Source: Apodemia mormo (Eukaryota; Arthropoda; Insecta; Lepidoptera; Riodinidae). Taken from it: a stretch of DNA of 64,000 bases. Positions 33,740 through 44,224 of this stretch are shown here, piece by piece (within the stretch, counting starts at the first letter, position 1; every line of letters begins with the position of its first letter). The translations under genes and the position numbers were made by a program. The stretch is taken from contig JAUPFN010000027.1 in NCBI GenBank assembly GCA_036924255.1, forward strand, positions 3,550,735-3,614,734, read 5' to 3'. The notes beneath the pieces were generated by a model. It was not told the DNA's origin. It did not search any database and saw only the letters and a program-made list of their open reading frames with translations.

Positions 33740-34516
33740 TGTTTTTAATCACTCAGTTTAATCGATAAAAATATAACAATCGATTTCATTAACTTTATGA
33801 TAGGTAATTTAATAGTTAAATTTAAAAATACTGCTGTTATCTTTGATCCTATTGACCTATATTATCAAGAAAAAAGTATGAGCAATGTACATGCCATTAC
33901 AATAAGCTTATTTTTTAATGTCGTTTGTTACTTTGTATTTAATTTATCATTAATTAGAAGTTATCAATGTTAGATTTCGCCATACCCATAGTTACAACAT
34001 GACATTTCGTTATAAATTTAAAAGTTAATAAGATTCCTACATTTATATAAATAACAAATCAACGTCAAAAAGCTTTCCAAATATAGGATATGAAATGGTT
34101 ATGAGTTGATTTTGCTTCAAAATCAAAAGATCAAAATAAAAAAAGTTTTGTTCAAATAATCGTTACGGGCACTTTTGAAGAGTCGACATTTTAAAAATTA
34201 ATAAAAGGATCGGAACGCGGCCACACACTGATAAGATCCGGCGTAAGAAACATGGCGGGCTTGTATTTTTGTCTATTATTTTTTTATAATAAATGCGTTA
34301 TAATATTACACGAATCGATTCATATTATAAAAAATATAAGATTGTCTGCCGTCCTAAGAAAGAGTCCAGTTAGTTACCCAAAACCGATTCTGAGATAAAC
34401 CCGTCCAAAGTTGCGCTGGGTATTTTTGACGATTGTGTGAAAATCTGTGATTTTATAAAACTATTGATTAATTTATTGCACTTACTGCTTGGTCGGTTAG
34501 TTATGATTTTCCTAGT
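33740..34516. other. No gene seen
   Basis: AT-rich, no coding frame. A GC-richer patch near 34205-34260 has no recognised identity. Confidence 0.4.
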
Positions 34517-34602
34517 AAATACAGTATGTTAATTAAAACATGACAATTTACTGTTCTGTTTCTTAGGAACTTTTAACATGTGAATTAGACATACTGTATT
34601 TT
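34517..34602. repeat. Imperfect inverted repeat, possible MITE
   Basis: AAATACAGTATGT at the left pairs with ACATACTGTATTT at the right. AATT and ACATG blocks inside pair imperfectly. No target duplication could be fixed. Confidence 0.55.
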
Positions 34603-34689
34603 AATTACATACAAAATCGCGGTAAAACATAATACAGCAACGAAACCTAGAGAGAAATACGCGTTATTTATCAGGGATAATTTCTGTTT

Positions 34690-35055
34690 TTTTTTTATCA
34701 TTAGATAGCAAACAAGCAGATGGGTCTCCTGGTGGAAAGAGTCAACCATCGCCTAAAGACACCAAAGATGTTAATGGTGCGTTGCTATCTTATGGCGAGG
34801 TCTAATGCCACATGCATAAGTTTACCGGCTACTTTACCCTCCGAACCGGAACACGACAGCGACAAGCACTGACGCTATTGCGGCAGGAATAGGTAAGGCG
34901 GTGGTACCAGACCCGGGCGAGACAATGCAGAACTCTACCACCTAGTAGCCACGATGGTAGTGACTCGATAGCCAATCGGTCGCCTTTTACGACCTGCCTG
35001 GCGGAACGGCAGTTGGCCTATTCTGCAAAGGAGGCCGGGACCAACACGGCGGAAA
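34690..35055 (-). repeat. SINE-B, complete young copy
   Basis: Full length from the poly(T)-TATCAT tail to CCGGGACCAACACGGCGG at the head. Nearly identical to 43692-44057 and 61858-62226, which implies recent activity. AATTTCTG / AAATTCTG flank it, a possible short target duplication. Confidence 0.92.
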
Positions 35056-35459
35056 TTCTGTATAATTAAGTCAATTTTGCCAAAATCACGACTTACTGTA
35101 CTCTTTCTTAAAACGGCAGAATTAATCCCAGGCTTTTTTGCCTAAATTCTTTGAAATTTTGTCTGCTCCAGATGCAAAAGCCGGGGTCATATTTAAAAAA
35201 GTAAATATTTATTTAAATTATTGTCTGTTCATGTAATTTATTTTCCATGTTTGTTAACGAATGTTCATAATTTGCGAATTTTGTATCCTAGTTTAAATAT
35301 ATTGTTTTAGTATTAAGTATATCCGAATGCTCATTTTAACTTGTAAATAAAAGTACTTATTGTAAATAATAGTAAAACATAAGATATTAAATTACAAGAA
35401 ATTATGTTGTATTGTATTTTTGAATTAAGATTTAATAGAAATATTGAAACAATAAGCAG

Positions 35460-35915
35460 TTGTCTGCACATGAAGAATAGACCAGTTGCCGTTCTGCCAG
35501 GCAGGTCGAGGCGACGATCGGCTAAACGTCTCACTACCAAGGATTTTTAACGTTATAATATTGATATGATGGCGTCGTCGTGATTGGTTATGGTATATGA
35601 TATAATGATGTTGTCTTTTGGCGCTAGTTGGTGAACCAATCACGAAACAGCATGAAACGCGGCGAACCAATCACGAAACAGAAAACATATCGATATTATA
35701 ACGTTTTATATCCTTGCTCACTACCATCGTGATTACTAGGTATCAGAGTTCCGTATCGCCTTGTCCGGGTATTTAGTGCCCCCGCCTTACTTATTACTGC
35801 TGTAATAGCGTCAATACTTGTCATTGTCGTGTTCCGGTATGGAGGTAAAGATAGCCGATAGACTTATACATGTGGCCATCTCGCGACACGAATAGCAATG
35901 ATACATTAACATATT
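35460..35915 (+). repeat. SINE-B split by a hAT MITE
   Basis: Head at 35470-35537 (CCGTTCTGCCAGGCAGGTCG) and body from 35717 (CTCACTACCATCGTGATTAC) to about 35915 (CGACACGAATAGCAATGATA). The tail is lost. The hAT element at 35538-35716 interrupts the CTCACTAC site. Confidence 0.88.
35538..35716. mobile_element. Non-autonomous hAT element, 179 bp
   Basis: TIRs CAAGGATTTTTAACGTTATA and the complement of TATAACGTTTTATATCCTTG. The exact 8-bp duplication CTCACTAC lies at 35530-35537 and 35717-35724. The empty site is known from other SINE-B copies, so the boundaries are certain. Contains GGCGCTAGTTGGTGAACCAA in common with the 11824 copy (reverse orientation). Confidence 0.95.
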
Positions 35916-35929
35916 CTTCTTCTTCTATA

Positions 35930-36115
35930 AACTACTCTATTTCCGAACGGATATGATATAGGGACCTTCAAGAAAAGAGCTTACTCATTCTTAAAAGGCC
36001 GGCAACGCAACTGCAAGACCTGGTATTGCAGCTGCTGTCCATGGGCGGCGGTGATCACTTACCATCAGGTGCACCTCTTGCTCGTTTGCCCCCTTTTCTA
36101 TAAAAAAATAGTGTC
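35930..36115 (+). mobile_element. Jockey-type LINE 3' end
   Basis: One frame reads DIGTFKKRAYSFLKGRQRN, the C-terminus of the ORF2 of a lepidopteran Jockey-type LINE. The standard 3' end follows: CCATGGGCGGCGGTGATCAC, CTTACCATCAGGTG and TATAAAAAAA. Same 3' end as 54365-54548. Confidence 0.85.
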
Positions 36116-36509
36116 TATCATTGATATAAAAAGGGAAGATATGTTACGCTCTAACATCGCAATTGCTAAACCTAAGCTATGTCGTCGAACGCAAAGTAAT
36201 GCGACGAACGTAGCAGACTACGTTTCTCTCGCTTACTTTTGTATTGTACTATCTCACTCTCACAAACGAGGCGAACTAAACAATAATTGAATCTTATTTT
36301 CAAACAAATTGTTTTAGCCGTATTTACGAATGGAAATTAATCCCGTGTGTCTTATTTTTTTCCTTGTGTGATTATAACACTGGCTGAATATACAAGAAGG
36401 TATTTTGATGCGTGTTTAATGGTAAAAACAGTCGGAAATTCACCAATTGTCACTGTGTCCACGGACCTAGTTTAATAGGACCAGGCGCTGTGACTACGTA
36501 ACGTACCTT

Positions 36510-36602
36510 CCCTTTTTATATCAATGGTGTCTATAGGCGATGCTTTCTCTATACCTCAGAAGAGCCACCTGCTCGTTTGCTATCTTATGATATAAAAAAA
36601 TT
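36510..36602 (+). repeat. SINE-B tail fragment
   Basis: GTGTCTATAGGCGATGCTTT, then CTCGTTTGCTATCTTATGAT and ATAAAAAAA. Confidence 0.8.
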
Positions 36603-36719
36603 TTTGAACGCCGCGTGTTAAGTGGGCCAAGCAAGCATCTTTAAAAAAAAAACAAAAAATGTATCGTTTCAGTTTTCAGTAGACCGGCCCTTACACCCCG
36701 TATACTTTTGCCTATAGTG

Positions 36720-36885
36720 TTCCAGTTTGGAGGCTGTTTATTTAAGTTTGTGTGTTTGTTCGTGCCTCCGTTTTGCAAGGCAGTTCGTAAGAGGCGACCG
36801 ATTGGCTATTCGAGTCACTATCACATTGGCTTCCAGGTGGTAGAGTTATGTATTGTCCCGCCCGGGTCTGGTATCACCGCTTTAC
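36720..36885 (+). repeat. SINE-B middle fragment
   Basis: CGTTTTGCAAGGCAGTTCGT, GACCGATTGGCTATTCGAGT and GCCCGGGTCTGGTATCACCG. It ends at the MITE starting about 36890. Confidence 0.75.
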
Positions 36886-36889
36886 TAGT

Positions 36890-37182
36890 GTAGCGGGTCA
36901 AGCACCAACCATACAACCCATAGACCCCTAATAATAGGCGAATGGCTTCTGTCAACACATCTGACTTATAGTTCCGATGTAAATGTCCATGCACCAATAC
37001 CCAATCAGTGTCAACCAATCAGATCCTCTGTACATCACTATCTTTCACTGTGGCCTTGAGTAAGCCAATCACGATGTTGCAGCTCAGCTCAGCTAGTTGC
37101 CAGAATGCATTCAATACGGAAAATCGAACATTAGGCGTCTATGGGCTGTGTGGTCGATGGGATCAAGCAATCACAATTGCTA
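36890..37182. mobile_element. MITE with ~40-bp imperfect TIRs
   Basis: Left GTGTAGCGGGTCAAGCACCA and ACAACCCATAGACCCCTAAT match, in reverse complement, the right end (ATTAGGCGTCTATGGGCTGT ... GATCAAGC ... GCTACA). The right arm has an extra ~11 bp. Superfamily not assigned; no unambiguous target duplication. Confidence 0.65.
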
Positions 37183-37484
37183 CAAGAAAAAAAAAATAGA
37201 AAACGATGAATTTCAAAATAAAATCCTGAATCGCGATATCACAATTATTTAACTTGTACAAGCTATATACAAGTTTCAACGCTTCTCAAATGGACTTCGG
37301 TCCCCAAGCAGTACACCTTGCCTGGCTGTGAAGATCTTCCTTTTCCCCTTCCTTATCTTTGTGTGACGTCATCAACCTCCACAGTTATGACGTCACCTGT
37401 CAATAAGTTGGCCCGCTCGTTTCATCACTATGATTCTTCAGCGGTACGCACCAGTGGAGCCACACTAGCACTAGCATTACTGCT

Positions 37485-37668
37485 TGTCGCTTGTGCTTGT
37501 GCCGATTTGGTTGGTAAGGTAGCCGGTAAATTTATGCATGTGGCATTAACACCCCGCTTTAGAGATAGCAACACACCATTAACATATTTGGTGTCTATAT
37601 GCGATGGTTGCTGCTTTACATTAGGAGATTCATTTGCTTGTTTGCTATCCTGTGATATAAAAAATATC
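37485..37668 (+). repeat. SINE-B 3' half
   Basis: GCTTGTGCCGATTTGGTTGG, GGTAGCCGGTAAATTTATGC and TTGTTTGCTATCCTGTGATA in order, ending in AAAAAA. The head is absent. Confidence 0.82.
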
Positions 37669-37741
37669 AAACGCTCGCAAGTATACATGGTATTAAAGAT
37701 CAGAATAAGATGAGAAGCAGAAAACGTAACAAATTTAAAAG

Positions 37742-37835
37742 CAAAAAGAAAAAAATTCGATACGCCAGGATTTGAACCTGCGCCCTTCCACCTAACCACG
37801 GCGCTTTAACCAACTCAATTAAGTCGACACTGGCC
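37742..37835 (-). repeat. tRNA-related SINE-D head
   Basis: On the minus strand: TTGAGTTGGTTAAAGCGCCG (A box) and GCAGGTTCAAATCCTGGCGT (B box), followed by CGTATCGAATTTTTTTC. It is not a real tRNA gene: the acceptor stem does not close and a SINE-like tail follows. The copy at 53155 shares the CGTATCGA-T-rich tail but has a different tRNA-like head. Confidence 0.6.
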
Positions 37836-37997
37836 TAAGAAGACCGCTGGTCAAGTCCTGACATGTCGAAAGTTTTCTTTGTTGTTTTTGAGTTTTTCAA
37901 CACTTATTTTACTTAATCCAAAAACTGCAATAAAACTACAACATTAAAAACTTGTATAAAACAACCAAAAGTATATTTAAGTATTGAGTTTTAGTTT

Positions 37998-39005
37998 TTA
38001 ATGAACTCTTGTAGCTTTCTTTGAAGAAGCCAGTGAGCGAATAGTTTCTTCATGGCTTTTAAGATAATCCTGCAGTTCTTCTAAGGCTGTTCCTAAAAGC
38101 ATAGCTACAAAGTTATACTCGTAAATCTTTTTGTCGTATGCATAGTATTGAATCAATCCTGCTTCTGCAGCATAGGCCGAAGGTTTGTATTTTGGTTTAA
38201 ATTCAACACCAAAAGCTTCACTGGTCCCATTTGCGTAAATGACATAAACCGAATTGTCTACTATCAGTGGAACACCATCTTCAAGTATAAACGGAGGCTT
38301 GATAAGTTTCAGATTTGATAGATTCGCAGGAAGACCATGGATTTTGGTGGTTCCTTCACTTGTATGGACTTTCACTTCTTTGTCTGAAGAATAGTAATAA
38401 ATGTTGTTGTTATAATCTAAAACGAATTCTTGTGGATTTTCAATATCTTTTAATTCCTCTTTTTTATTTCCATTATCAGAGACTTTGTATAATACATGAT
38501 CTTCGGTTAGAATGTATAAGACATCACCTGACTTTTCTTTTGCGATTTGAATAATGCTGTCTGTAATTGGCCCATATTTTTCAGTTTTACCATCTTTGTA
38601 AACGTAGATACCGTCTTTGGCAGCAAGGAAAACAGATTTGCTATCGTCTCCAGAAGCAGCAGCATCTCTGCCATGATCTAATAATTTTGTAGCTTTGTTA
38701 TCTTTTAGGACATAAAGCCCTTGGTCAACTCGCTTTCCATCATCAGTTACATCAGCTTCTACAAAGAATAAAACTACATTTCCGTCAGACTCATTTGAAT
38801 CAGATTCAGAGGAGTCATCTTCATCAAAATTCAAGGAATTAATTGGAACCAACAAATTGACGATGTCGTGGTCTCCTTTATATTTAACAAATTCTAAAGG
38901 ATAAAAATCTTTATCGATTTCCACAGTTTCATCATCAGAGGTAACAGGAGCGGCGTTCAGGAAGCCCGCAAACAGAATCAAAACTAATCCAAATATCGTT
39001 TTCAT
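37998..39005 (-). CDS. Ommochrome-binding protein-like 3 (secreted, acidic insert)
   Basis: 335 residues, intact, TAA stop. Strong signal peptide MKTIFGLVLILFAGFLNA, then the mature start APVTSDDETVEI. A notably acidic, serine-rich loop, DEDDSSESDSNESDG, lies at about residues 58-72 and is absent from its paralogues. Propeller-like repeats follow (SVFLAAKDGIYVYKDG, DSIIQIAKEKSGDVLYIL, PQEFVLDYNNNIYYYSSD, SVYVIYANGTSEAFGVEF, KKIYEYNF). It ends in a charged ~42-residue helix-prone tail (ALEELQDYLKSHEETIRSL). N-glycosylation candidates: NLS and NGT. The ATG at 39005 is 8 nt after a TTTGTTGTTTCAG acceptor; the upstream in-frame ATG at 39056 would be intronic. Much closer to OBP-like 2 than to OBP-like 1, and 4.4 kb from it, tail to tail. 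Ligand unknown. Confidence 0.88.
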   Translation of the reverse strand: MKTIFGLVLILFAGFLNAAPVTSDDETVEIDKDFYPLEFVKYKGDHDIVNLLVPINSLNFDEDDSSESDSNESDGNVVLFFVEADVTDDGKRVDQGLYVLKDNKATKLLDHGRDAAASGDDSKSVFLAAKDGIYVYKDGKTEKYGPITDSIIQIAKEKSGDVLYILTEDHVLYKVSDNGNKKEELKDIENPQEFVLDYNNNIYYYSSDKEVKVHTSEGTTKIHGLPANLSNLKLIKPPFILEDGVPLIVDNSVYVIYANGTSEAFGVEFKPKYKPSAYAAEAGLIQYYAYDKKIYEYNFVAMLLGTALEELQDYLKSHEETIRSLASSKKATRVH

Positions 39006-39013
39006 GATTGATT

Positions 39014-39026
39014 CTGAAACAACAAA
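39014..39026 (-). other. Splice acceptor of leader intron, OBP-like 3
   Basis: TTTGTTGTTTCAG on the minus strand, then AATCAATC and the ATG. It sets the start codon. A Harbinger-like element occupies 39100-39574, inside the putative leader intron or promoter. Confidence 0.75.
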
Positions 39027-39099
39027 TTGAAATGTTATATCAGTTGATCCCGTCAATGCAATCAGATTCGTCTATAAAAAGTATATTAATTCTATGTAA

Positions 39100-39574
39100 G
39101 GTGCCCCATAGACCTATATTATTGACCGTTTAGGGTTAATATAGACGTTTGCACAAAAATTGAATGAAAGTTTGAGTGGATTTAATATTTATTGCGCAAT
39201 ATTTTTTCTTGCAATGTGTAGGCTTAATATTGGACAATATTTTTCATTTCAAAGTTTGAAGCGGTCGCGTTCGATCAGTCACGGTGTTTAATATATGGTC
39301 GTGTCGTAAATTTAAGCAAACTGGCGAGTAAGAATACTATAAAAGATAAAGAACGGGAGTTTTTACTTGAGTGTATAGAATTGTATAGAGATTTATTTAA
39401 CAAAATTACCACCAAAACTTCGTCGTCAGACATGTTACTCGCACGAAAATATTGATCAGACTGGGTTGTCAATTTTATTGAGCGAATTTATTGAACGTTT
39501 GGAATAAAAGGAGAATTCAATATTATTGCTCAATAAAACTATTGCGCAATATTATTGTAGGTCTATGGGGCACT
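39100..39574 (+). mobile_element. Harbinger-like element with MADF-like remnant
   Basis: 475 bp. Ends GGTGCCCCATAGACCTA and complement AGTGCCCCATAGACCTAC; flanks TAA at 39097-39099 and 39575-39577 (3-bp duplication). A plus-strand frame (about 39343-39453) reads KDKEREFLLECIELYRDLF, like the first helix of the MADF/Myb-like protein that many PIF/Harbinger elements carry, then stops. No DDE transposase. Confidence 0.7.
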
Positions 39575-39694
39575 TAACATAAGATTTATTCCTTAGTTTA
39601 AATGTTCAACATTGGATTTAAATCAAGGAACATTGGATTCCACACTAGGCAATGCTTGTGGCGTGGATACCATACTATGATTTCCATAAGTACA

Positions 39695-40430
39695 AAAAAA
39701 CCGGTTGACCCTGCAGGACATGCCTGAAACATTACGCTCAATTGAGGTATTTTAAGCTTAAAGAAAATTTTTTTAAGTTCATAAATCTAGATTTTGTTAT
39801 AAATGACCTTTATTTCATTTTTGGAAAGCTGTATATTTTGGAAACGATGATCGATTTTGATCGACGAAAACACTTTTTTGCCGCTCCGTTGGTCGAGTGG
39901 TTAGCGACATGACAGGGCTCGGATTCGTTTTCCGACGGGGCAAGCATTTGTGTGATGAGCATACATGTTTTTATTTCTGGGTTTGAGCGTTTAGTAAATA
40001 TATTTCAGTATTTATATATGTATTTCTATGTATTAGTATCGTTGACTAACACCCATAACACAAGCAAATAATTTGCTTGCTTTGGGGTTAGATCAGTGAG
40101 TGTAATTTGTCCCGTGAATATATTTATATATTTATTTATTCAAAAGGTTTCATCAAAGATAACTCCCGAATGGTTGAATCGATTTTGACGCAATTTATGC
40201 ATTGAACGCAGTTTTTGAGGAAAAGATGTGATTAGAATTTTAGGTAGACAATTGGTACATTAATCTGGAAGTTATATTAAAAAAAATACTGTTTCGCCAA
40301 CATTTTTAAGGTATTTTCAAAATTTCTCCAAATCTCTAGAACCGAATTGGTTCAAACTTTCAGAAAGTCCAAGTTGACCAGAATCCAATCGAATGCCAGT
40401 GAAAAAATAAAACGTTGTATTGACATTCTC
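39695..40430 (-). repeat. Dispersed repeat F, minus copy split by SINE-A
   Basis: 39695-39880 (CCGGTTGACCCTGCAGG, GAGGTATTTTAAGCTTAAAG) and 40285-40430 (AATTTCTCCAAATCTCTAGA) correspond in reverse complement to the copies at 54895-55240 and 21905-22760. A SINE-A lies between them. Confidence 0.5.
39882..40143 (+). repeat. tRNA-derived SINE-A, fullest copy
   Basis: GCCGCTCCGTTGGTCGAGTG (A box), a decayed B box (GGATTCGTTTTCC), then GTGTGATGAGCATACATG, TATTAGTATCGTTGACTAAC, GGGGTTAGATCAGTGAGTGT and a TTTATATATTTATTTATT tail. It could correspond to the Metulj-type SINEs described from butterflies; not checked. Confidence 0.9.
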
Positions 40431-40496
40431 GAGCGCGTCTGAATTTTCTTTTATCATAAAGAAACTGATGTAAGAATAACGAGAAAATATAAAAAT

Positions 40497-41245
40497 ATCT
40501 TCACGCCCGTATCCTCGAAGAGGTAAGCAGAGCTACAACAAGTACATCCACGAGAAGCTGAAGATAATTAGTTCCATAATGTGATAGGTGCAAGCCTGTC
40601 GCTAACCGGGCACTTAGGCGATTCTCACACTGCCACGCATCACGCAGCGTAGCGCGTAAATGCGTGTTCTAACGTTGCTTGTAAGTATCTCCGTTTGTGT
40701 ATAAAACACGCACAGTCAGACACACAGAAAATGTATCCACGCGCGGAGAACATGCACATGTATCCACGGAGAACATGCACCCACACGCGTGGGTGCGGGG
40801 TGAGACGCAATGTATGGCACACCGAGTCCCACAGTATAACGGCAGCATTATGACTGAGTTTCATACTAATAACCATTTTTTTTTCAAAATTGTCGTGACG
40901 GTCAGGTCTGCACTATCACCACAGAAAACGGCTTTGAATGAAATGATACAGAGCCGCCGTGATCCCACAAAGTGATGATCCCGTGAGTGCGCAAAAACCC
41001 GCACGATGATGCAAATCTGCACTCCCGCAAATACTCGCGGATGTGCGTCGACGTAATGTGGATGTACGCAACATGCAGCGTAATGCGTGGCAGTGTGATA
41101 ATCGCCTTATTCAAACCCGGGCAACGTTGTTTTTATCAGAAAACTAAAAAGACACATTTTTGAATTGCCCGACACAGGAATCGAACATGGGACCTCATGC
41201 GATTAACAATGACACCGAACTACTAGACCACAGAGGCGATAAAAA
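40497..41245 (-). repeat. tRNA-derived SINE-C split by a Harbinger MITE
   Basis: On the minus strand the tRNA-like head is at 41245-41150 (A-box region GTGGTCTAGTAG, degraded B box GTTCGATTCC). The body resumes at 40613 (GCCCGGTTAGCGACAGGCTT) and ends GGCGTGAAGATA at about 40497. The uninterrupted order is seen at 52815-53075. Confidence 0.88.
40617..41106. mobile_element. Harbinger-type MITE, 490 bp
   Basis: TIRs GGCGATTCTCACACTGCCAC and GGCGATTATCACACTGCCAC match for about 30 bp with two or three differences. TTA is duplicated exactly (40614-40616, 41107-41109), and the empty site is defined by the SINE-C copy at 52815. Inside are ATGCGTG/CACGCAT-type repeats and a duplicated AGAACATGCAC block (40747, 40770). 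Open frames are not genes. Confidence 0.92.
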
Positions 41246-41396
41246 TATAATCTGATAATTTCCACAAGCCGAAATTATTGGAATGTTTTTACTGCCCTAG
41301 ATCACCGGGTCTGTAATGGCTTATACCTATTGGCTCAACAGTATACGAGGGGTGTCTGTTAATCCCCTATGTTAATCTGACGCACTCGAGTAAATC

Positions 41397-41801
41397 CAAG
41401 GACGTAAAATGTTATCAGATAACAAAACTTATTTTACGATACTTAACGATATTACTGTAGTGATACCTCAGTAGCAAAATTATTTTCAAACACTATGTGT
41501 ATTGCTACTCAAATAACATAACGAAATTGTTAACGTTAAATAACGTTATAATATCGATATATATGCGACGATGCCGCGTTTCATGCTTTTTCGTAATTCG
41601 TTCGCCAACTAGCGCTAGAAGACAATATCATAATACCATATACCATAATGTTAATTCGTAGTGTGTAACACACTGCAATGAATAACGTTATTATATATAG
41701 TAACAAATTCTGTATCATTTCTGGATAACGTTATGCTTGAAAATAACGTTACATATCGCGAGCAATAACTTTACCGCATAATACCAATATTTAAATCCTT
41801 G
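41397..41801. mobile_element. Non-autonomous hAT element, 405-bp variant
   Basis: The exact 8-bp duplication AGTAAATC lies at 41389-41396 and 41802-41809. It begins CAAGGACGTAAAATGTTA and ends TTTAAATCCTTG. Only the outer few bases of the ends match each other, but the middle (GTTCGCCAACTAGCGCTAGA) matches the 207-bp copy at 11824. It contains repeated AATAACGTTA motifs and looks like a longer or rearranged relative of the same family. Confidence 0.88.
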
Positions 41802-41929
41802 AGTAAATCCCAAAATCCCGTCTTGGGCTCCCCTACTTAAAGGAATAATTATTTTGAAAAATGCATCAAATAATTATACATAACTAGCTTGCGCACGGCG
41901 CCATCTAGCGTTTTCCAAGTATAAAATTC

Positions 41930-42658
41930 TATTAAGATGTTTCATGTATCACTCACAGATAGCGCTCCGGTTAACTGTTATAAAAATTATATTTAATCAA
42001 GATTCTTACGAGGAGAGGCTCCTACATTTTAAAACATTAGCTTTATCAGATAGAAGGCGTCGTACCGATGTACTTTTCCTCTACAAACTTTTTCAAGGTC
42101 AAATAAACCTACCTGAGTTTCTTTCTGACATAAGTATATCGGTTCCAACGCGAATACCACGCTATCAAAGCATTTAGATCTTGTTACGGCAAAAACAATC
42201 TGTTTGACGTAACAAGATCTAAATCAAAGGGTAAATATTTACATCTTAATAGAATGATCCACTTTATAATGAAATTGTAAGAACACATAAACGACATATT
42301 TGCAGACAGTGTTAATGTATTCAAATGGAACTTCTGGCCCACCCCCACTGTCGATAATGTCTCAAGTTAAATATATTTTTAAATATTGTATATTGATTTT
42401 AAATAACCATTATTTTTAAATTTTCATTCCACTTTGAACATCAATCAAACCACCTTTTTCAATCTATGACTACTTTATTTTATTATTTACTACTTTTGTT
42501 AATGTATTATTATTATATCCTAATTGAATACTATTTTTTAAATTCAAGGATGTCGTTATTGCTTTTAATTGAGGCAGCATTTAACTTGCGTTATTGTACT
42601 AGATATAATATTATGTTAATGTTTGTAATGCATGCTTTGTTAGCAATACCTTAAATAA
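41930..42658 (+). mobile_element. LINE ORF2 C-terminal fragment
   Basis: YEERLLHFKTLALSDRRRRT and VLFLYKLFQGQINLPEFL match the C-terminus of the CR1/Jockey-type family seen at 7953-8489. It then breaks by frameshift around 42178. The element ends in an AATAAATAAATG tail at 42653. Confidence 0.75.
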
Positions 42659-42837
42659 ATAAATGATCGAAATGAGTTTTTGTCACACGTGGTATATCTT
42701 TCGAAACATTAGTTTTGTTGACAATCATGAATTTAGTTCAGAGGTTATGTCTCATTTGATAATTCTAAGATAGTTTAACTGTAGGTAACGGAAGATAACC
42801 TTTGTTTTGAATTAATTTATCTTCTCATTATATAATA

Positions 42838-43056
42838 CTAGCTGACCCGGCAAACGTTGTTTTGCCATACAAATTAATTGGTATTTAAAAGGGAAACAGG
42901 GTTAATTGTGATAAAAACTATCCTATATTAAAAGTAGGACAAAACAGTAGATATCTATAAAATTTCATTGAAATCCGTTCTATAGTTTCGGAGTCGATCA
43001 CGGACAAACAACGTGACACGCTGTTTTTTCGTACAATCTAAATAATATTTCCTAGA
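42838..43056 (-). mobile_element. Short Helitron (same group as 14390)
   Basis: The 3' end reads GGCAAAACAACGTTTGCCGG then GTCAGCTAG on the minus strand, followed by host T. The proposed 5' end is TCTAGGAAATATTATTTAGA at 43056. The 3' end is certain, the 5' end tentative. Confidence 0.75.
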
Positions 43057-43691
43057 TCAATTAACTAGATAAGTAAATATTTCACTAACCAATTGCTCCT
43101 ACACACGTGTTCCCGCTCGTTAAAAAATAGAATCAATTTGGAATGTCCATGGTACCCATAGGACCACAGACCACATGAATACTGCATATGCATACAAGCA
43201 GTTAATCTGTATGTAACATAGACACGCCATTGGGAAGGAAACGTTTCACCGCGCATATGAGCAAACGCTCCTATTACTGTCAAAATTTCATACATTTGTA
43301 GGTTATATTATATTGTGAAAAAATAGTAATAAACCATGTTGTACTGTTTTATCGTACCGAATGAGATCACAAGGCTTAAAAATTACTCTGAAATTATTTA
43401 TTTTATTCGTAAGTAGTATAACTCCATGGAACACAGAAAACAAATTCTTGTTTTCTTTGTTTCATGTATAACTCTGTATTTCTGTATGTAATTGCAAACT
43501 ACGCTGCCAAACTTAGAAATTGTCTTGAAAGGCGGAACCATTTAATCCGTGCATAGGACAATCAAATTAGCAGAAGCGTGGTATAAACGACAAAATAAAA
43601 AATGGGTAAAATAAAACCCAATTTACTGCACTTCTTTAATACGTTAAAAATGAGGTTGATTATATAGACTTTAAATTTTAAAAAAAGGTTT
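43057..43691. other. No gene seen
   Basis: No convincing coding frame and no recognised repeat; a frame at 43065-43295 on the minus strand has no recognisable motifs. Confidence 0.4.
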
Positions 43692-44057
43692 TTTTTTTTA
43701 TATCATAAGATAGCAAACAAGCAGATGGGTCTCCTGATGGAAAGAGTTAACCATCGCCTATAGACACCAAAGATGTTAATGGTGCGTTGCTATCTTGTGG
43801 CGAGGTCTAATGCCACATGCAAAAGTTTACCGGCTACCTTACCCTCCAAACCGGAACACGACAGCGACAAGCACTGACGCTATTGCGGCAGGAATAGGTA
43901 AGGCGGTGGTACCAGACCCGGGCGAGACAATGCAGAACTCTACCACCTAGTAGCCACGATGGTAGTGACTCGATAGCCATTCGGTCGCCTTTTACGACCT
44001 GCCTGGCAGAACGACAGTTGGCCTATTCTACAAAGGAGGCCGGGACCAACACGGCGA
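43692..44057 (-). repeat. SINE-B, complete young copy
   Basis: Poly(T) tail to CCGGGACCAACACGGCG; differs from the copy at 61858 by only a handful of bases. Confidence 0.93.
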
Positions 44058-44224
44058 AAAAATTAACATTTTAAATTAACATTAACGTAAGAGCGCGTCG
44101 ATTGAATACATTTGACTTGACCGAGAATTAAAAATCATTTTTGATATTATAAGACGACTTTAGCTGAACTCCTTAAGAAACTTTGCGGTTTACAACATTT
44201 TCGTAATTTATAAAATATTGTGGC

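Noticed and set aside
37318..37799. Frames of 123-131 codons on both strands
   Set aside because: They cross a SINE-B and a tRNA-like SINE head; composition and overlap on both strands point to chance.
37742..37835. Possible tRNA gene on the minus strand
   Set aside because: A and B boxes are present but the acceptor stem does not pair and a SINE-type tail follows. Also rejected: 53190-53262 and 59860-59940.
40640..41114. Three overlapping 70-92 codon frames
   Set aside because: All lie inside the Harbinger MITE at 40617-41106, which has precise ends and an empty site.
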